Source of the DNA: Streptomyces sp. HmicA12
Lineage (GTDB): Bacteria > Actinomycetota > Actinomycetes > Streptomycetales > Streptomycetaceae
Reading direction: 5' to 3'
DNA length: 64,000 nt
Assembly: GCF_000373565.1 (NCBI RefSeq)
Contig: NZ_KB891801.1
Coordinates: 186,001 to 250,000 of the forward strand
Shown here: positions 9,457 to 16,745 of the stretch, in pieces
How positions within the stretch are numbered: the first letter of the stretch is position 1
Layout: each line of letters starts with the position of its first letter
Notes under the pieces: generated by a model
What the model saw: the letters and a program-made list of their open reading frames with translations, nothing else
Told to the model about the DNA's origin: nothing
The model's database searches: none
Position numbers and translations under genes: made by a program

Positions 9457-10080
9457 TCAGGGCCTTTCGCCCCGACTTTCCCGCCCGGATCGCCCTGCCT
9501 CCTCCCCGGGGCCCCGATCGAGATCCTTCTCCAGATCCTTCTCCAGGTCCTTCTCCAGGTCCTTCTCCAGGTCCTTCTCGAACCAGGCCACGTCGTAGTA
9601 GCGGCCGAACTTCCGCCCGACCTCCCGGTACGTACCGATCGGCCGGAAGCCGAAGCGGGCGTGCAGCCGTGTCGACGCCTCGTTGGGCTGGGTCACACCC
9701 GCGTACGCGCGGTGCACGTCCTCGCCCTCCAGTGCCTTGAACAGGGCCTCGTACAACTGTGTTCCGACACCGCGCCTGCCCGCATCCGGAGCGCAGTACA
9801 CCGTCACTTCCACAGAGGTGGAGTACGCCGCCTTGGGGCGGAACGCGCTCGACGTCGCGTACCCCAGAACGCGGCCGCCCACCGTCTCCTCGGCGACGAA
9901 CAGGCGGTGCGGTCCGTGGTCGGGGTGCGCGTGCAGCCACGGCCTGCGCGCCTCCGCCGTGAAGGGTTCGGTGTCGAAGGTGATCGGTGTCGTACGGACG
10001 TACTCGTTGTAGAGGTCGGTCAGCGCCTCCAGGTCCGCCTCGGTCCCGGGCCTGATCATCACCTCGGTCGCATCAGTCAT
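9457..10080 (-). CDS. GNAT acetyltransferase, phosphinothricin acetyltransferase-like
   Basis: 207 aa. Residues about 8-170 form a GNAT domain of the PAT type: IRPGTEADLEALTDLYNEYV at the start, the acetyl-CoA loop APDAGRRGVGTQLYEALF and NEASTRLHARFGFRPIGTYREVGRKFGRYYDVAWFEKDL near the end, as in Bar/Pat/YncA enzymes that N-acetylate phosphinothricin, methionine sulfone and similar amines. After the domain comes an unusual tail of five EKDL-type units from a 12-bp tandem repeat, then a basic end. Start ATG 10080; ATG 10059 also possible. Divergent from the gene at 10179 with a palindrome between. True substrate unknown. Confidence 0.85.
   Translation of the reverse strand: MTDATEVMIRPGTEADLEALTDLYNEYVRTTPITFDTEPFTAEARRPWLHAHPDHGPHRLFVAEETVGGRVLGYATSSAFRPKAAYSTSVEVTVYCAPDAGRRGVGTQLYEALFKALEGEDVHRAYAGVTQPNEASTRLHARFGFRPIGTYREVGRKFGRYYDVAWFEKDLEKDLEKDLEKDLEKDLDRGPGEEAGRSGRESRGERP
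9522..9581. repeat. 12-bp tandem repeat (5 units) coding the GNAT tail
   Basis: Five units of G(A/G)TCCTTCTCCA; the first two differ from the next two by one base and the last has one change. In the GNAT frame each unit reads E-K-D-L. Unit gain or loss keeps the frame, so length variation among strains is likely. Confidence 0.85.
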
Positions 10081-10099
10081 GGCCAGAGGCTAGGCGAGT

Positions 10100-10117
10100 C
10101 CTAGGTCGTGACCTAGG
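10100..10117. promoter_or_regulatory. Palindrome in the GNAT/questin-oxidase divergent promoter
   Basis: CCTAGGTC-GT-GACCTAGG, perfect 8-bp arms, 20 bp upstream of the GNAT start and 62 bp upstream of the gene at 10179. The CTAGGTC half-site is also part of the WYL operator at 6952, but the geometry differs. No dedicated regulator is adjacent. Confidence 0.5.
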
Positions 10118-10178
10118 GCCCGGCGCCTAGGGCCACAGACGGTTACGTGGCCTGCCCACGGGTGCCTACGGTTCCGCC

Positions 10179-11264
10179 ATGACGACGGACACGGGCACGG
10201 ACACAGGTACAGGTACAGGTACAGGTACGGGCACGGACACGAGCCGGAACACCGACGCCTCCGGCACCCTCGACGAGGCGCTGCAGCGGCTGCACGCCAC
10301 CGGGCCCGAGCGGCTCGGGCGGCTGAGCAACCACGCCCCGATGGCGGTCGAGGCTCTCGCCGCGCGCGGCCGGGCCGGTTCGGTGCACCGCTGGCTGGAC
10401 CTGTACGCGCCCAGGCTGGAGGAGTTCCCCGACCCGGTGGAAGCCGTCACGGCCGTCAACTGGCAGGAGGCGCTGGGCGATCCGCGCCGCGCGGCGGACT
10501 GGATCGCCTTCTTCTCGCGGGAGATCGAGGAGCGCCCGTGGCCCGAGGTGCTCGCCGAGTGGTGGCCGCGGCTGCTGCCCGGTCTGTACGGGGCCGCCAC
10601 GCATCCGGTGATCCGCGTCGGCCACGCCGTCCGCACCCTGCTGTCCACCGAGCCGACCGCACCGCGCATCGCCGAACTCGCGCACGGGCTCGGCTACTGG
10701 GCCGCCCGGCACCGCCCGGTCACCGGTCTCACCGTGCTGCCGGGCACCGGCGACGACCCGGCCGCCGCCCTGGACGCGGTGCCGCCGATCACGGACCGCG
10801 ACGGCGGCTTCCCCGCACGGCTCGCCCGGGTCACGGCCCTGCCGGTGTGGGCGCGCTCGGTGACCGATCCGGACGAGGCCCGGCGCCGGCTCACCGCACT
10901 GGTCCGTGCGGCCACCCACCGGTACGCCACCCATGGCCACGGCGAGGAGACGATGCTGGTCCACGCGGCGACCGCGCCCAACGCCGTGCTGCGTGTCCTG
11001 CCCGCGCTGCCCCGCCCCCTGTGGGTGCCGTCCCTGGCCGCCGCGTGGACGGCTTCGGCGGCGGTGACCGCGATGTACGCGCCGGACGCGCCCGTCGCCT
11101 ACGAGCCGCCGGGCACCTTCAGCGCCGAGGAGGTCGTCGAGCGGGCGCTGGCCCACGGCGACGAACACGTCATCAAGTTCACGGACACCGCGCTGGACGT
11201 CGGTGACGAGACGGCCCTGAGCGCGGCGCTCCGGTCGATCGAACTCAGCGCGCCGCTGGTCTGA
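10179..11264 (+). CDS. Questin oxidase-like family protein (DUF4243)
   Basis: 361 aa. The body (from about residue 30) looks like the questin oxidase family: repeated His/Trp-rich helices (NHAPMAVEALAARG at the start, HEETML-type segment GHGEETMLVHAATAPNAVLRVLPAL, and HVIKFTDTALDVGDET at the end). Fungal members carry out Baeyer-Villiger-type ring cleavage of anthraquinones; bacterial ones are largely uncharacterised. The first 25 residues are a Thr/Gly/Asp run from a hexanucleotide repeat. Divergent from the GNAT gene, convergent with the DODA-type gene. Family assignment is from recalled motifs, so moderate. Confidence 0.6.
   Translation: MTTDTGTDTGTGTGTGTGTDTSRNTDASGTLDEALQRLHATGPERLGRLSNHAPMAVEALAARGRAGSVHRWLDLYAPRLEEFPDPVEAVTAVNWQEALGDPRRAADWIAFFSREIEERPWPEVLAEWWPRLLPGLYGAATHPVIRVGHAVRTLLSTEPTAPRIAELAHGLGYWAARHRPVTGLTVLPGTGDDPAAALDAVPPITDRDGGFPARLARVTALPVWARSVTDPDEARRRLTALVRAATHRYATHGHGEETMLVHAATAPNAVLRVLPALPRPLWVPSLAAAWTASAAVTAMYAPDAPVAYEPPGTFSAEEVVERALAHGDEHVIKFTDTALDVGDETALSAALRSIELSAPLV
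10205..10228. repeat. Hexanucleotide tandem repeat (AGGTAC)4 in an N-terminus
   Basis: Four perfect AGGTAC units, flanked by related ACGGGC/ACGGAC hexamers (about 10188-10240). They encode alternating Thr and Gly. In-frame expansion or contraction is possible without breaking the gene. Confidence 0.8.
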
Positions 11265-11329
11265 CGGTCACGCCGGCGGCTGCGGGCCACGCGACAGGAA
11301 CCCGGCGGGCGCGACCGCCCCCTCGCCCG

Positions 11330-12121
11330 CTACCCGAACTGGACCGACCTCTTCGCCAGCCCCATCCAGAACCCGTCGATCACCGACCGCTGCGTCCCCA
11401 GCTCGCCGGAGGCCTCGACCGCGCCGAGGGTCACGAACAGCGGTGCGAAGTGCTCCGTACGGGGATGGGCCAGCGCACCCGCGGGCGACTTGTGCGTGAA
11501 GTCGAGGAGCCCGTCCACGTCCCCCGCGGCCAGCGCCCGCTGCCCCCAGTCGTCGAACTCCGCCGACCACGACGGGACACCGCCGGAGGCACGGAGCGCC
11601 GCGAGGTTGTGCGTGAAGAACCCGGAGCCGACGATCAGCACGCCCTCGTCGCGCAGCGGCGCCAGCTTCCGCCCGATGTCCATCAGCTTCCTCGGGTCGA
11701 GCGTCGGCATGGAGACCTGGAGGACGGGGATGTCGGCGTCCGGGTACATCTCGACGAGCGGGACGTACGCACCGTGGTCGAGGCCGCGGTCCGGCACGTC
11801 CTGCACGGGGATGCCCGGGGCGCGCAGCAACTTGCGTACGGAGTCGGCGAGTTCGGGCGCACCCGGAGCCGCGTACGTCACCTGGTAGTAGTGCTCGGGG
11901 AAGCCCCAGAAGTCGTAGACCAGCGGGATCGTCTCGGTGGCGCCGAGGGCGAGCGGGGCCTCCTCCCAGTGCGCGGAGACCATCAGGATCGCCTTGGGGC
12001 GCGGCAGGTCGGCGGACCAGGCGGCGAGCTGGCCGGGCCAGAGCGCGTCGTCGGCGAGCGGCGGGGCGCCGTGGGAGAGATAGAGCGCGGGCATGCGCTC
12101 CGGTGCGGCTGCGGTGGACAC
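11330..12121 (-). CDS. DODA-type extradiol ring-cleavage dioxygenase (class III)
   Basis: 263 aa LigB/YgiD family protein. The metal ligands are in place: His17 in LYLSHGAPP, His51 in SAHWE, and conserved His116 (DHGAYVPL) and His171 (FTHNL). Members cleave catechol-type rings such as L-DOPA; the natural substrate here is unknown. It starts 83 bp from a divergent MarR gene with palindromes between, the usual arrangement of an aromatic-responsive MarR with its target. Confidence 0.85.
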   Translation of the reverse strand: MSTAAAPERMPALYLSHGAPPLADDALWPGQLAAWSADLPRPKAILMVSAHWEEAPLALGATETIPLVYDFWGFPEHYYQVTYAAPGAPELADSVRKLLRAPGIPVQDVPDRGLDHGAYVPLVEMYPDADIPVLQVSMPTLDPRKLMDIGRKLAPLRDEGVLIVGSGFFTHNLAALRASGGVPSWSAEFDDWGQRALAAGDVDGLLDFTHKSPAGALAHPRTEHFAPLFVTLGAVEASGELGTQRSVIDGFWMGLAKRSVQFG

Positions 12122-12130
12122 GACGACCTC

Positions 12131-12169
12131 CTTGAAGTTTCAAGCGTCGGGTACTGACGAAGATACCCG
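12131..12169. promoter_or_regulatory. MarR-type operator(s) between the DODA-like and MarR genes
   Basis: Two inverted repeats lie side by side: CTTGAA-GT-TTCAAG (12131-12144, perfect 6-bp arms) and CGGGTA ... TACCCG (12148-12153 and 12164-12169, 10-bp spacer). The first is the size and A/T-rich type bound by MarR dimers and abuts the dioxygenase start. A further TTCAAG half-site overlaps 12184-12189 near the MarR ribosome site. Confidence 0.6.
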
Positions 12170-12204
12170 TCGTTTGTTTAACGTTCAAGGAGGAGGTCTT
12201 TACG

Positions 12205-12708
12205 ATGGAGCCCATGAACAGCCCCGAGCCGCAGTGGCTCTCCGCGGACGAGCAGCAGGTCTGGCGTGCGTATCTGCAGGCCACCGCTCTCCTCGACGAC
12301 CACCTCGACCGACAGTTGCAGCGCGACGCGAAGATGCCGCACCTCTATTTCGGGCTGCTCGTGCAGCTCAGCGAGGCGCCCCGGCGGCGGCTGCGGATGA
12401 CCGAGCTGGCGAGGAGCGCCAAGATCACCCGGTCCCGCCTCTCGCACGCGATCGCCCGCCTGGAGAAGAGCGGCTGGGTGCGGCGCGAGGACTGCCCCTC
12501 GGACAAGCGGGGCCAGTTCGCGGTGCTGACGGACGACGGTCTCGACGTACTGAAGAAGAGCGCGCCCGGGCACGTCTCCGCCGTGCGGCAGGCACTGTTC
12601 GAGCGGCTCAGCCCCGAACAGCAGAAGTCCCTCGGCGAGATCATGTCGATCGTCGCCGAGGGACTTCAGCCGAAGGAGGCCGGGGCGGACCTCCCCTGGC
12701 TCAGGTGA
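12205..12708 (+). CDS. MarR-family transcriptional regulator
   Basis: 167 aa with a winged HTH: RMTELARSAKITRSRLSHAIARLEKSGWVRREDCPSDKRGQFAVLTDDG has recognition helix and wing (DKRGQ) of the family. Strong ribosome site AAGGAGGAGG 8 nt before ATG 12205; an internal ATG at 12214 is also possible. Probably represses itself and the divergent dioxygenase until a phenolic ligand binds. Confidence 0.9.
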   Translation: MEPMNSPEPQWLSADEQQVWRAYLQATALLDDHLDRQLQRDAKMPHLYFGLLVQLSEAPRRRLRMTELARSAKITRSRLSHAIARLEKSGWVRREDCPSDKRGQFAVLTDDGLDVLKKSAPGHVSAVRQALFERLSPEQQKSLGEIMSIVAEGLQPKEAGADLPWLR

Positions 12709-12716
12709 CCCGAAGG

Positions 12717-12735
12717 CCGGTGCCGGGGGCGCCGG
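12717..12735. terminator. Short hairpin between convergent MarR and MFS genes
   Basis: CCGGTGCC-GGG-GGCGCCGG, 8-bp arms with one G-U position, fills most of the 30-bp gap between the convergent genes. Confidence 0.45.
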
Positions 12736-12738
12736 AGG

Positions 12739-14262
12739 TCAGTGCGCGACCACCGGGATCTTGAACTCGTCCTCGACGCCGTCCGTGTCACCGGAGGCGG
12801 CGGGGGCCGAACCGGCGCCCGGGACACCGGTGTTGATGAGCGTGAAGGCGATCGTGGCCGAGACGACCAGGATGCCCACGGCCCACCAGATGGCGTGCGT
12901 GTAGCCGTTGACCATGGCCTGCGCCTGGAGCAGCTGCGCGTTGCGGGCGCCGGCCGCGTGGTCCGCGATGTACGCGGCCGTGGCCGAGGCGGCGATCGTG
13001 TTCAGCAGGGCCGTGCCGATGGCGCCGCCGACCTGCTGCGAGGTGTTGATCATCGCGGAGGCGACGCCCGCGTCCCGCGGCTCGACGCCGATCGTGGCGA
13101 GCGACATGGCGGGCATGAACGCCGTACCCATGCCGAGGCCGAGCAGCAGCTGGGCGGGCAAGATCAGACCGGCGTACGACGAGTCGACCTGGAGCTGGGT
13201 CAGCAGACCCATGCCGAGCGCCGCGACGACGAAGCCGGGGCCCATCAGCAGGCGCGGCGGGACCCGCGTCATCAGGCGGGCGCCGATCTGGGTGGAGCCC
13301 GTGATCATGCCCGCGATCATCGGCAGGAACGCGAAGCCGGTCTTGACCGGCGAGAAGCCCTTCACGACCTGGAGGTAGTAGGTCAGGAAGAGGAACAGGC
13401 CGAACATCGCGATGACGGCGAGACCGAGCGAGGCGTAGACACCGCCGCGGTTGCGGTCGGCGACCACGCGCAGCGGCAGCAGCGGGTGCTTCACCTTCGA
13501 CTCGGTGAACACGAAGGCGGCCAGCAGGACCACGGCGGCGACGAACAGGCCGATGGTGGAGGCGTCCGACCAGCCGTTGGACTCGGCGCGCGTGAAGCCG
13601 TAGACGAGCGAGACCAGGCCGAGCGTGGACAGGACGACGCCGGGGATGTCGAGCGGCGAGCGGTTGCGCGTGCCGGCCGGCTCGGTGATGACGAAGAGCG
13701 CGCCGAGCACGGCGACGGCGGCGAACGGGATGTTCACGAAGAACGTCCAGCGCCAGTTCAGGTACTCGGTGAGGAAGCCGCCGAGGATCAGGCCGACGGC
13801 GCCACCGCCACCGGCGATCGCACCGTAGATGCCGAACGCCTTCGCGCGCTCCTTGGCGTCCGTGAACATCACGGCGAGCAGGGAGAGGGCGGCGGGCGCG
13901 AGCAGCGCGCCGAACAGGCCCTGCAGGGCGCGGGCGCCCAGCATCATGCCCTCGTTCTGCGCGGCGCCGCCGAGCGCAGAGGCGAGGGCGAAGCCGATCA
14001 GACCGGTGACGAAGGTGTTCTTGCGGCCCCACAGGTCGGCGATGCGGCCGCCGAACAGGAGCAGACCGCCGAAGGCGAGCGCGTAGGCCGTGATGACCCA
14101 CTGGCGGTTGCCGTCGGATATGCCGAGGTCGGCCTGGGCCGACGGCAGGGCGATGTTCACGATGGTGGCGTCGAGGACCACCATCAGCTGGGCGAGCGCG
14201 ATGAAGGCCAGGGCCTTCCAGCGCCGCGAGTCGAGAGCCGTTTCCGGCAAGGGGGTACCCAC
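12739..14262 (-). CDS. DHA2 family MFS drug exporter
   Basis: 507 aa, 14 predicted helices. LMVVLDATIVNIALPSAQADLG in helix 1, GGRIADLWGRKNTFV (motif A) and the repeated Gly region GAIAGGGGAVGLILGG (motif C) mark a proton-coupled exporter. It lies 99 bp downstream of a TetR gene in the same direction, so the two are probably co-transcribed and the TetR protein is the likely repressor. A second DHA2 pump in the window (5430) shares only family features. The hydrophilic C-terminus (GVEDEFKIPVVAH) is extended. Confidence 0.9.
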   Translation of the reverse strand: MGTPLPETALDSRRWKALAFIALAQLMVVLDATIVNIALPSAQADLGISDGNRQWVITAYALAFGGLLLFGGRIADLWGRKNTFVTGLIGFALASALGGAAQNEGMMLGARALQGLFGALLAPAALSLLAVMFTDAKERAKAFGIYGAIAGGGGAVGLILGGFLTEYLNWRWTFFVNIPFAAVAVLGALFVITEPAGTRNRSPLDIPGVVLSTLGLVSLVYGFTRAESNGWSDASTIGLFVAAVVLLAAFVFTESKVKHPLLPLRVVADRNRGGVYASLGLAVIAMFGLFLFLTYYLQVVKGFSPVKTGFAFLPMIAGMITGSTQIGARLMTRVPPRLLMGPGFVVAALGMGLLTQLQVDSSYAGLILPAQLLLGLGMGTAFMPAMSLATIGVEPRDAGVASAMINTSQQVGGAIGTALLNTIAASATAAYIADHAAGARNAQLLQAQAMVNGYTHAIWWAVGILVVSATIAFTLINTGVPGAGSAPAASGDTDGVEDEFKIPVVAH

Positions 14263-14361
14263 AGCGGGACTCCAAGTCGTGAATAAGCGTGAGAAATCGC
14301 GTTTGTACGGGATCGGGATGCTGCCGAGTGAACTGCTGCGTGATCGGGGCGGGCCGGGACC

Positions 14362-15027
14362 TCAGCCCTGGCGGAGGTCCTCCAAGGTCGCGGCCTCGCC
14401 CGGGAGTTCCGAGCGGGCGGGTGCCATCAGGCCGTCGAGGAACAGCTGCAGATGACGGTGGACGTACCGGTCGAAGCCGAGGCACGCGGTGCCGGGCAGC
14501 GGCCGGGTGAGCTGGGAGAGCGCGACCATCAGGTCCCCGACACCGACGTCGGGGCGCAGTCGGCCGGCCGCGTGGGCGCGGCCGATCAGCGTCTCGATGA
14601 CGGCGGTGAGCCGGTCGAGAGCGGCGACGAGGTCGGGGTGGTCCTTGTCGAAGGTGGCGTTGAGCACCGGGCACAGGGCGCCGATGCGTTCGTCGGCGGC
14701 CGCGTGCACGAAGGCGCCCAGCGCCTCGAAGATCTCCTTCTCGCCGGCTTCCTCGGCGGCGAGTGCCTGCTCCGCGTGGTCGGTGACGTGGTCGGTGACG
14801 GTGAGCACGACGTGGTGCAGCAGTTCGCCGCGGTCCTTGAAGTTCCGGTAGAGCGTGGCGTTGCCGACCCCGGCCCGGCGGGCCACCTCGTCGAGCGGGA
14901 GCTCGGTCCCGTGCTCGACGAGCAGTTCGCGCGCGGCGGCCACGATCCGCTCCCGGTTGCGCACGGCGTCGGCCCGCGGGCGCGGGGTGCGGCGCAGTGG
15001 CTGCTCGGTGGCGGGGGCGGTGGCCAC
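14362..15027 (-). CDS. TetR-family transcriptional regulator
   Basis: 221 aa. N-terminal TetR HTH: RERIVAAARELLVEHGTELPLDEVARRAGVGNATLYRNFKDRGELL (about 24-69). The C-terminal ligand domain resembles the TetR_C_33/SACE_7040-type class. Directly upstream of the DHA2 exporter gene, same strand, which it presumably controls. Small inverted repeats upstream, GGGGA-ACGAC-TCCCC (15136-15150) and CGGGG-N7-CCCCG (15175-15191), are candidate operators. Confidence 0.9.
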   Translation of the reverse strand: MATAPATEQPLRRTPRPRADAVRNRERIVAAARELLVEHGTELPLDEVARRAGVGNATLYRNFKDRGELLHHVVLTVTDHVTDHAEQALAAEEAGEKEIFEALGAFVHAAADERIGALCPVLNATFDKDHPDLVAALDRLTAVIETLIGRAHAAGRLRPDVGVGDLMVALSQLTRPLPGTACLGFDRYVHRHLQLFLDGLMAPARSELPGEAATLEDLRQG

Positions 15028-15070
15028 GGCGGTCTCCTCTGATCTGACGGGCTGGTCTGACGGGCTGGTC

Positions 15071-15109
15071 GTGCGGACTGGTCGTGCGGACTGGTCGTGC
15101 GGACTGGTC
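15071..15109. repeat. 13-bp tandem repeat upstream of the TetR gene
   Basis: Three perfect GTGCGGACTGGTC units inside a longer degenerate array (15041-15120) of GACTGGTC/GGGCTGGTC-like units. It occupies the untranslated region just upstream of the TetR start at 15027. Whether it is regulatory or slippage-derived cannot be told. Confidence 0.8.
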
Positions 15110-15326
15110 GCGAACTGGTCACGGTCGGGAGAAGTGGGGAACGACTCCCCGCTTCATCCGGGCACCTAGCCAAACGGGGAAACCGTCCCCGGTTATTTCC
15201 CGCCCGGCATGTGACCTGACTCACACCTCGCGCGCCGCGAATACCCACGATCGGCGCACCCAGCGCGCGACACGCCGCACCTCGACACAGGGTGATCGAA
15301 ACGGAGCCGAGCGTGAGGCGGGTCGG

Positions 15327-16601
15327 ATGCGGCAGCACATACGCAGGGGTCGGCGCGGTGCGCTGCTCGCCGGGGCCACCGCCGTCGCCCTCGCGCTCAC
15401 CATGACCGCGAGCACCGGCCGGCTCGTCGACAGCTCGCCCACCGCGGCGGGCCCGGTGGCTCTCGCCCGGGCGACCTCGCTCGGACCCTGCATGATCCGC
15501 GGCACCATGGGCGTCCAGATGTCGGAGGGCGTGCCCACCTCGACCGGCTACGCCCGCTCGACCGGCACCGTCCACGCCCTGAACCTCATGATCGACTTCC
15601 CCGACGCGCCCGGTGAGGGCACCGCCATGGACCGGCTCGGGGAGTTCTTCCCGCAGACCCAGGAGTGGTTCGCCAAGGCCTCCTACGGAAAGCTCGACTA
15701 CGTCCCCGAGGCACCCGTCAAGCACTGGCTGCGCATGCCGAAGCCCTTCACGGCGTACGGGATAGAGCGCGGCGCCCCCTTCGACCCCGGCTACCGCGAG
15801 CTGGTCGACGACATCGTGACGGCCGCCGACCCCGACGTGGACTTCAGCGCGTACGACCTCGTGAACATCCTGGTGACGCCGAACGCGGGCCCCTCCGCCC
15901 TGGACACCGTGCTCTCGGTGACCTTCGCGGGCAACCACGAGGCGCCGGTCGCGGACGGGGTGCCGCTGTCGAACGCGTCCTTCGTGTACTCCCGGCAGGA
16001 CGACGGCTCCGGCTCGTACGCGGAGACCGGCTACCGGGTGCTGCCGCACGAGAACGGGCACGTCTTCGGCCTGCCCGACCTCTACACCCAGGACGGCGGC
16101 GGCGCCGTCGGGCACTGGGACATCATGAGCGAGGACTGGGGCGTCGGGAACGACCTCCTCGGCTGGCACAAGTGGAAGCTGGGCTGGCTCGACGACTCCC
16201 AGATCCGCTGCGCCGCGCAGCCCGGCACCACGGAGGACGTGATCACGCCGATGGGCACGAAGGGGGACGGCACGAAGATGGCGTTCGTGCCGCTGACCGA
16301 GAAGACCGGGTACGCGATCGAGGTGCGCAGCTCCGGCGGCAACGACGAGGCGGTGTGCCGGCCGGGCGTTCTCGTCTACCGGGTCGACGCGGACGTGGAC
16401 ACCGGGCACGGTCCCATCACCGTGGAGGACGCGACGCCGGACAGCGGGGGGTGCACGCGGCGGCCCAACGTGCACGCCGAGCTGTCCGACGCGGCTTACC
16501 GACCCGGAGAAGTCTTCAAGGACCGCAGGACGGGAGTACGGATCTCCGTGGCGGGCGTGGAGCAGGGCGGCGGCTACCGGGTGTACGTCTCACGGCGCTA
16601 G
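15327..16601 (+). CDS. Secreted M6-family zinc metalloprotease
   Basis: 424 aa. Signal peptide MRQHIRRGRRGALLAGATAVAL followed by a cleavage region. The zinc motif HENGHVFGLPD carries His241, Glu242 and His245, with the conserved GLPD turn of M6 (immune inhibitor A-like) proteases, followed by VGHWDIMSEDWG, the Met-turn region. Start chosen at ATG 15327 because the signal peptide begins there; the open frame upstream (to 15084) runs through the TetR-side repeat region and is not coding. Monocistronic; target proteins unknown. Confidence 0.85.
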   Translation: MRQHIRRGRRGALLAGATAVALALTMTASTGRLVDSSPTAAGPVALARATSLGPCMIRGTMGVQMSEGVPTSTGYARSTGTVHALNLMIDFPDAPGEGTAMDRLGEFFPQTQEWFAKASYGKLDYVPEAPVKHWLRMPKPFTAYGIERGAPFDPGYRELVDDIVTAADPDVDFSAYDLVNILVTPNAGPSALDTVLSVTFAGNHEAPVADGVPLSNASFVYSRQDDGSGSYAETGYRVLPHENGHVFGLPDLYTQDGGGAVGHWDIMSEDWGVGNDLLGWHKWKLGWLDDSQIRCAAQPGTTEDVITPMGTKGDGTKMAFVPLTEKTGYAIEVRSSGGNDEAVCRPGVLVYRVDADVDTGHGPITVEDATPDSGGCTRRPNVHAELSDAAYRPGEVFKDRRTGVRISVAGVEQGGGYRVYVSRR

Positions 16602-16620
16602 CTTCCGGGCGCGGCTTCGG

Positions 16621-16693
16621 TTTCCCCGCGCCCCCGACAGCGAGCGCAGCTCGCTTCAGGAGCGCGGGGAACTGCGCGAGAAGCCCCCACCGG
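16621..16693. repeat. Dispersed repeat copy with hairpin after the protease gene
   Basis: AGCGCGGGGAACTGCGCGAG and the following AAGCCCCC...CCGG (16657-16693) match the repeat family, with one change (A for G) at the start. Upstream 16620-16633 (TTCCCCGCGCCCCC) is complementary to its GGAGCGCGGGGAA part, and CGAGC-GCAGC-TCG lies in between, so the whole can fold into a terminator-like hairpin between the convergent protease and acyl-CoA synthetase genes. Confidence 0.7.
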
Positions 16694-16745
16694 AGCCGCA
16701 CGCGCGAACCGGGCACACCCGGCAGATGAACAGGCGACGCTCCGC

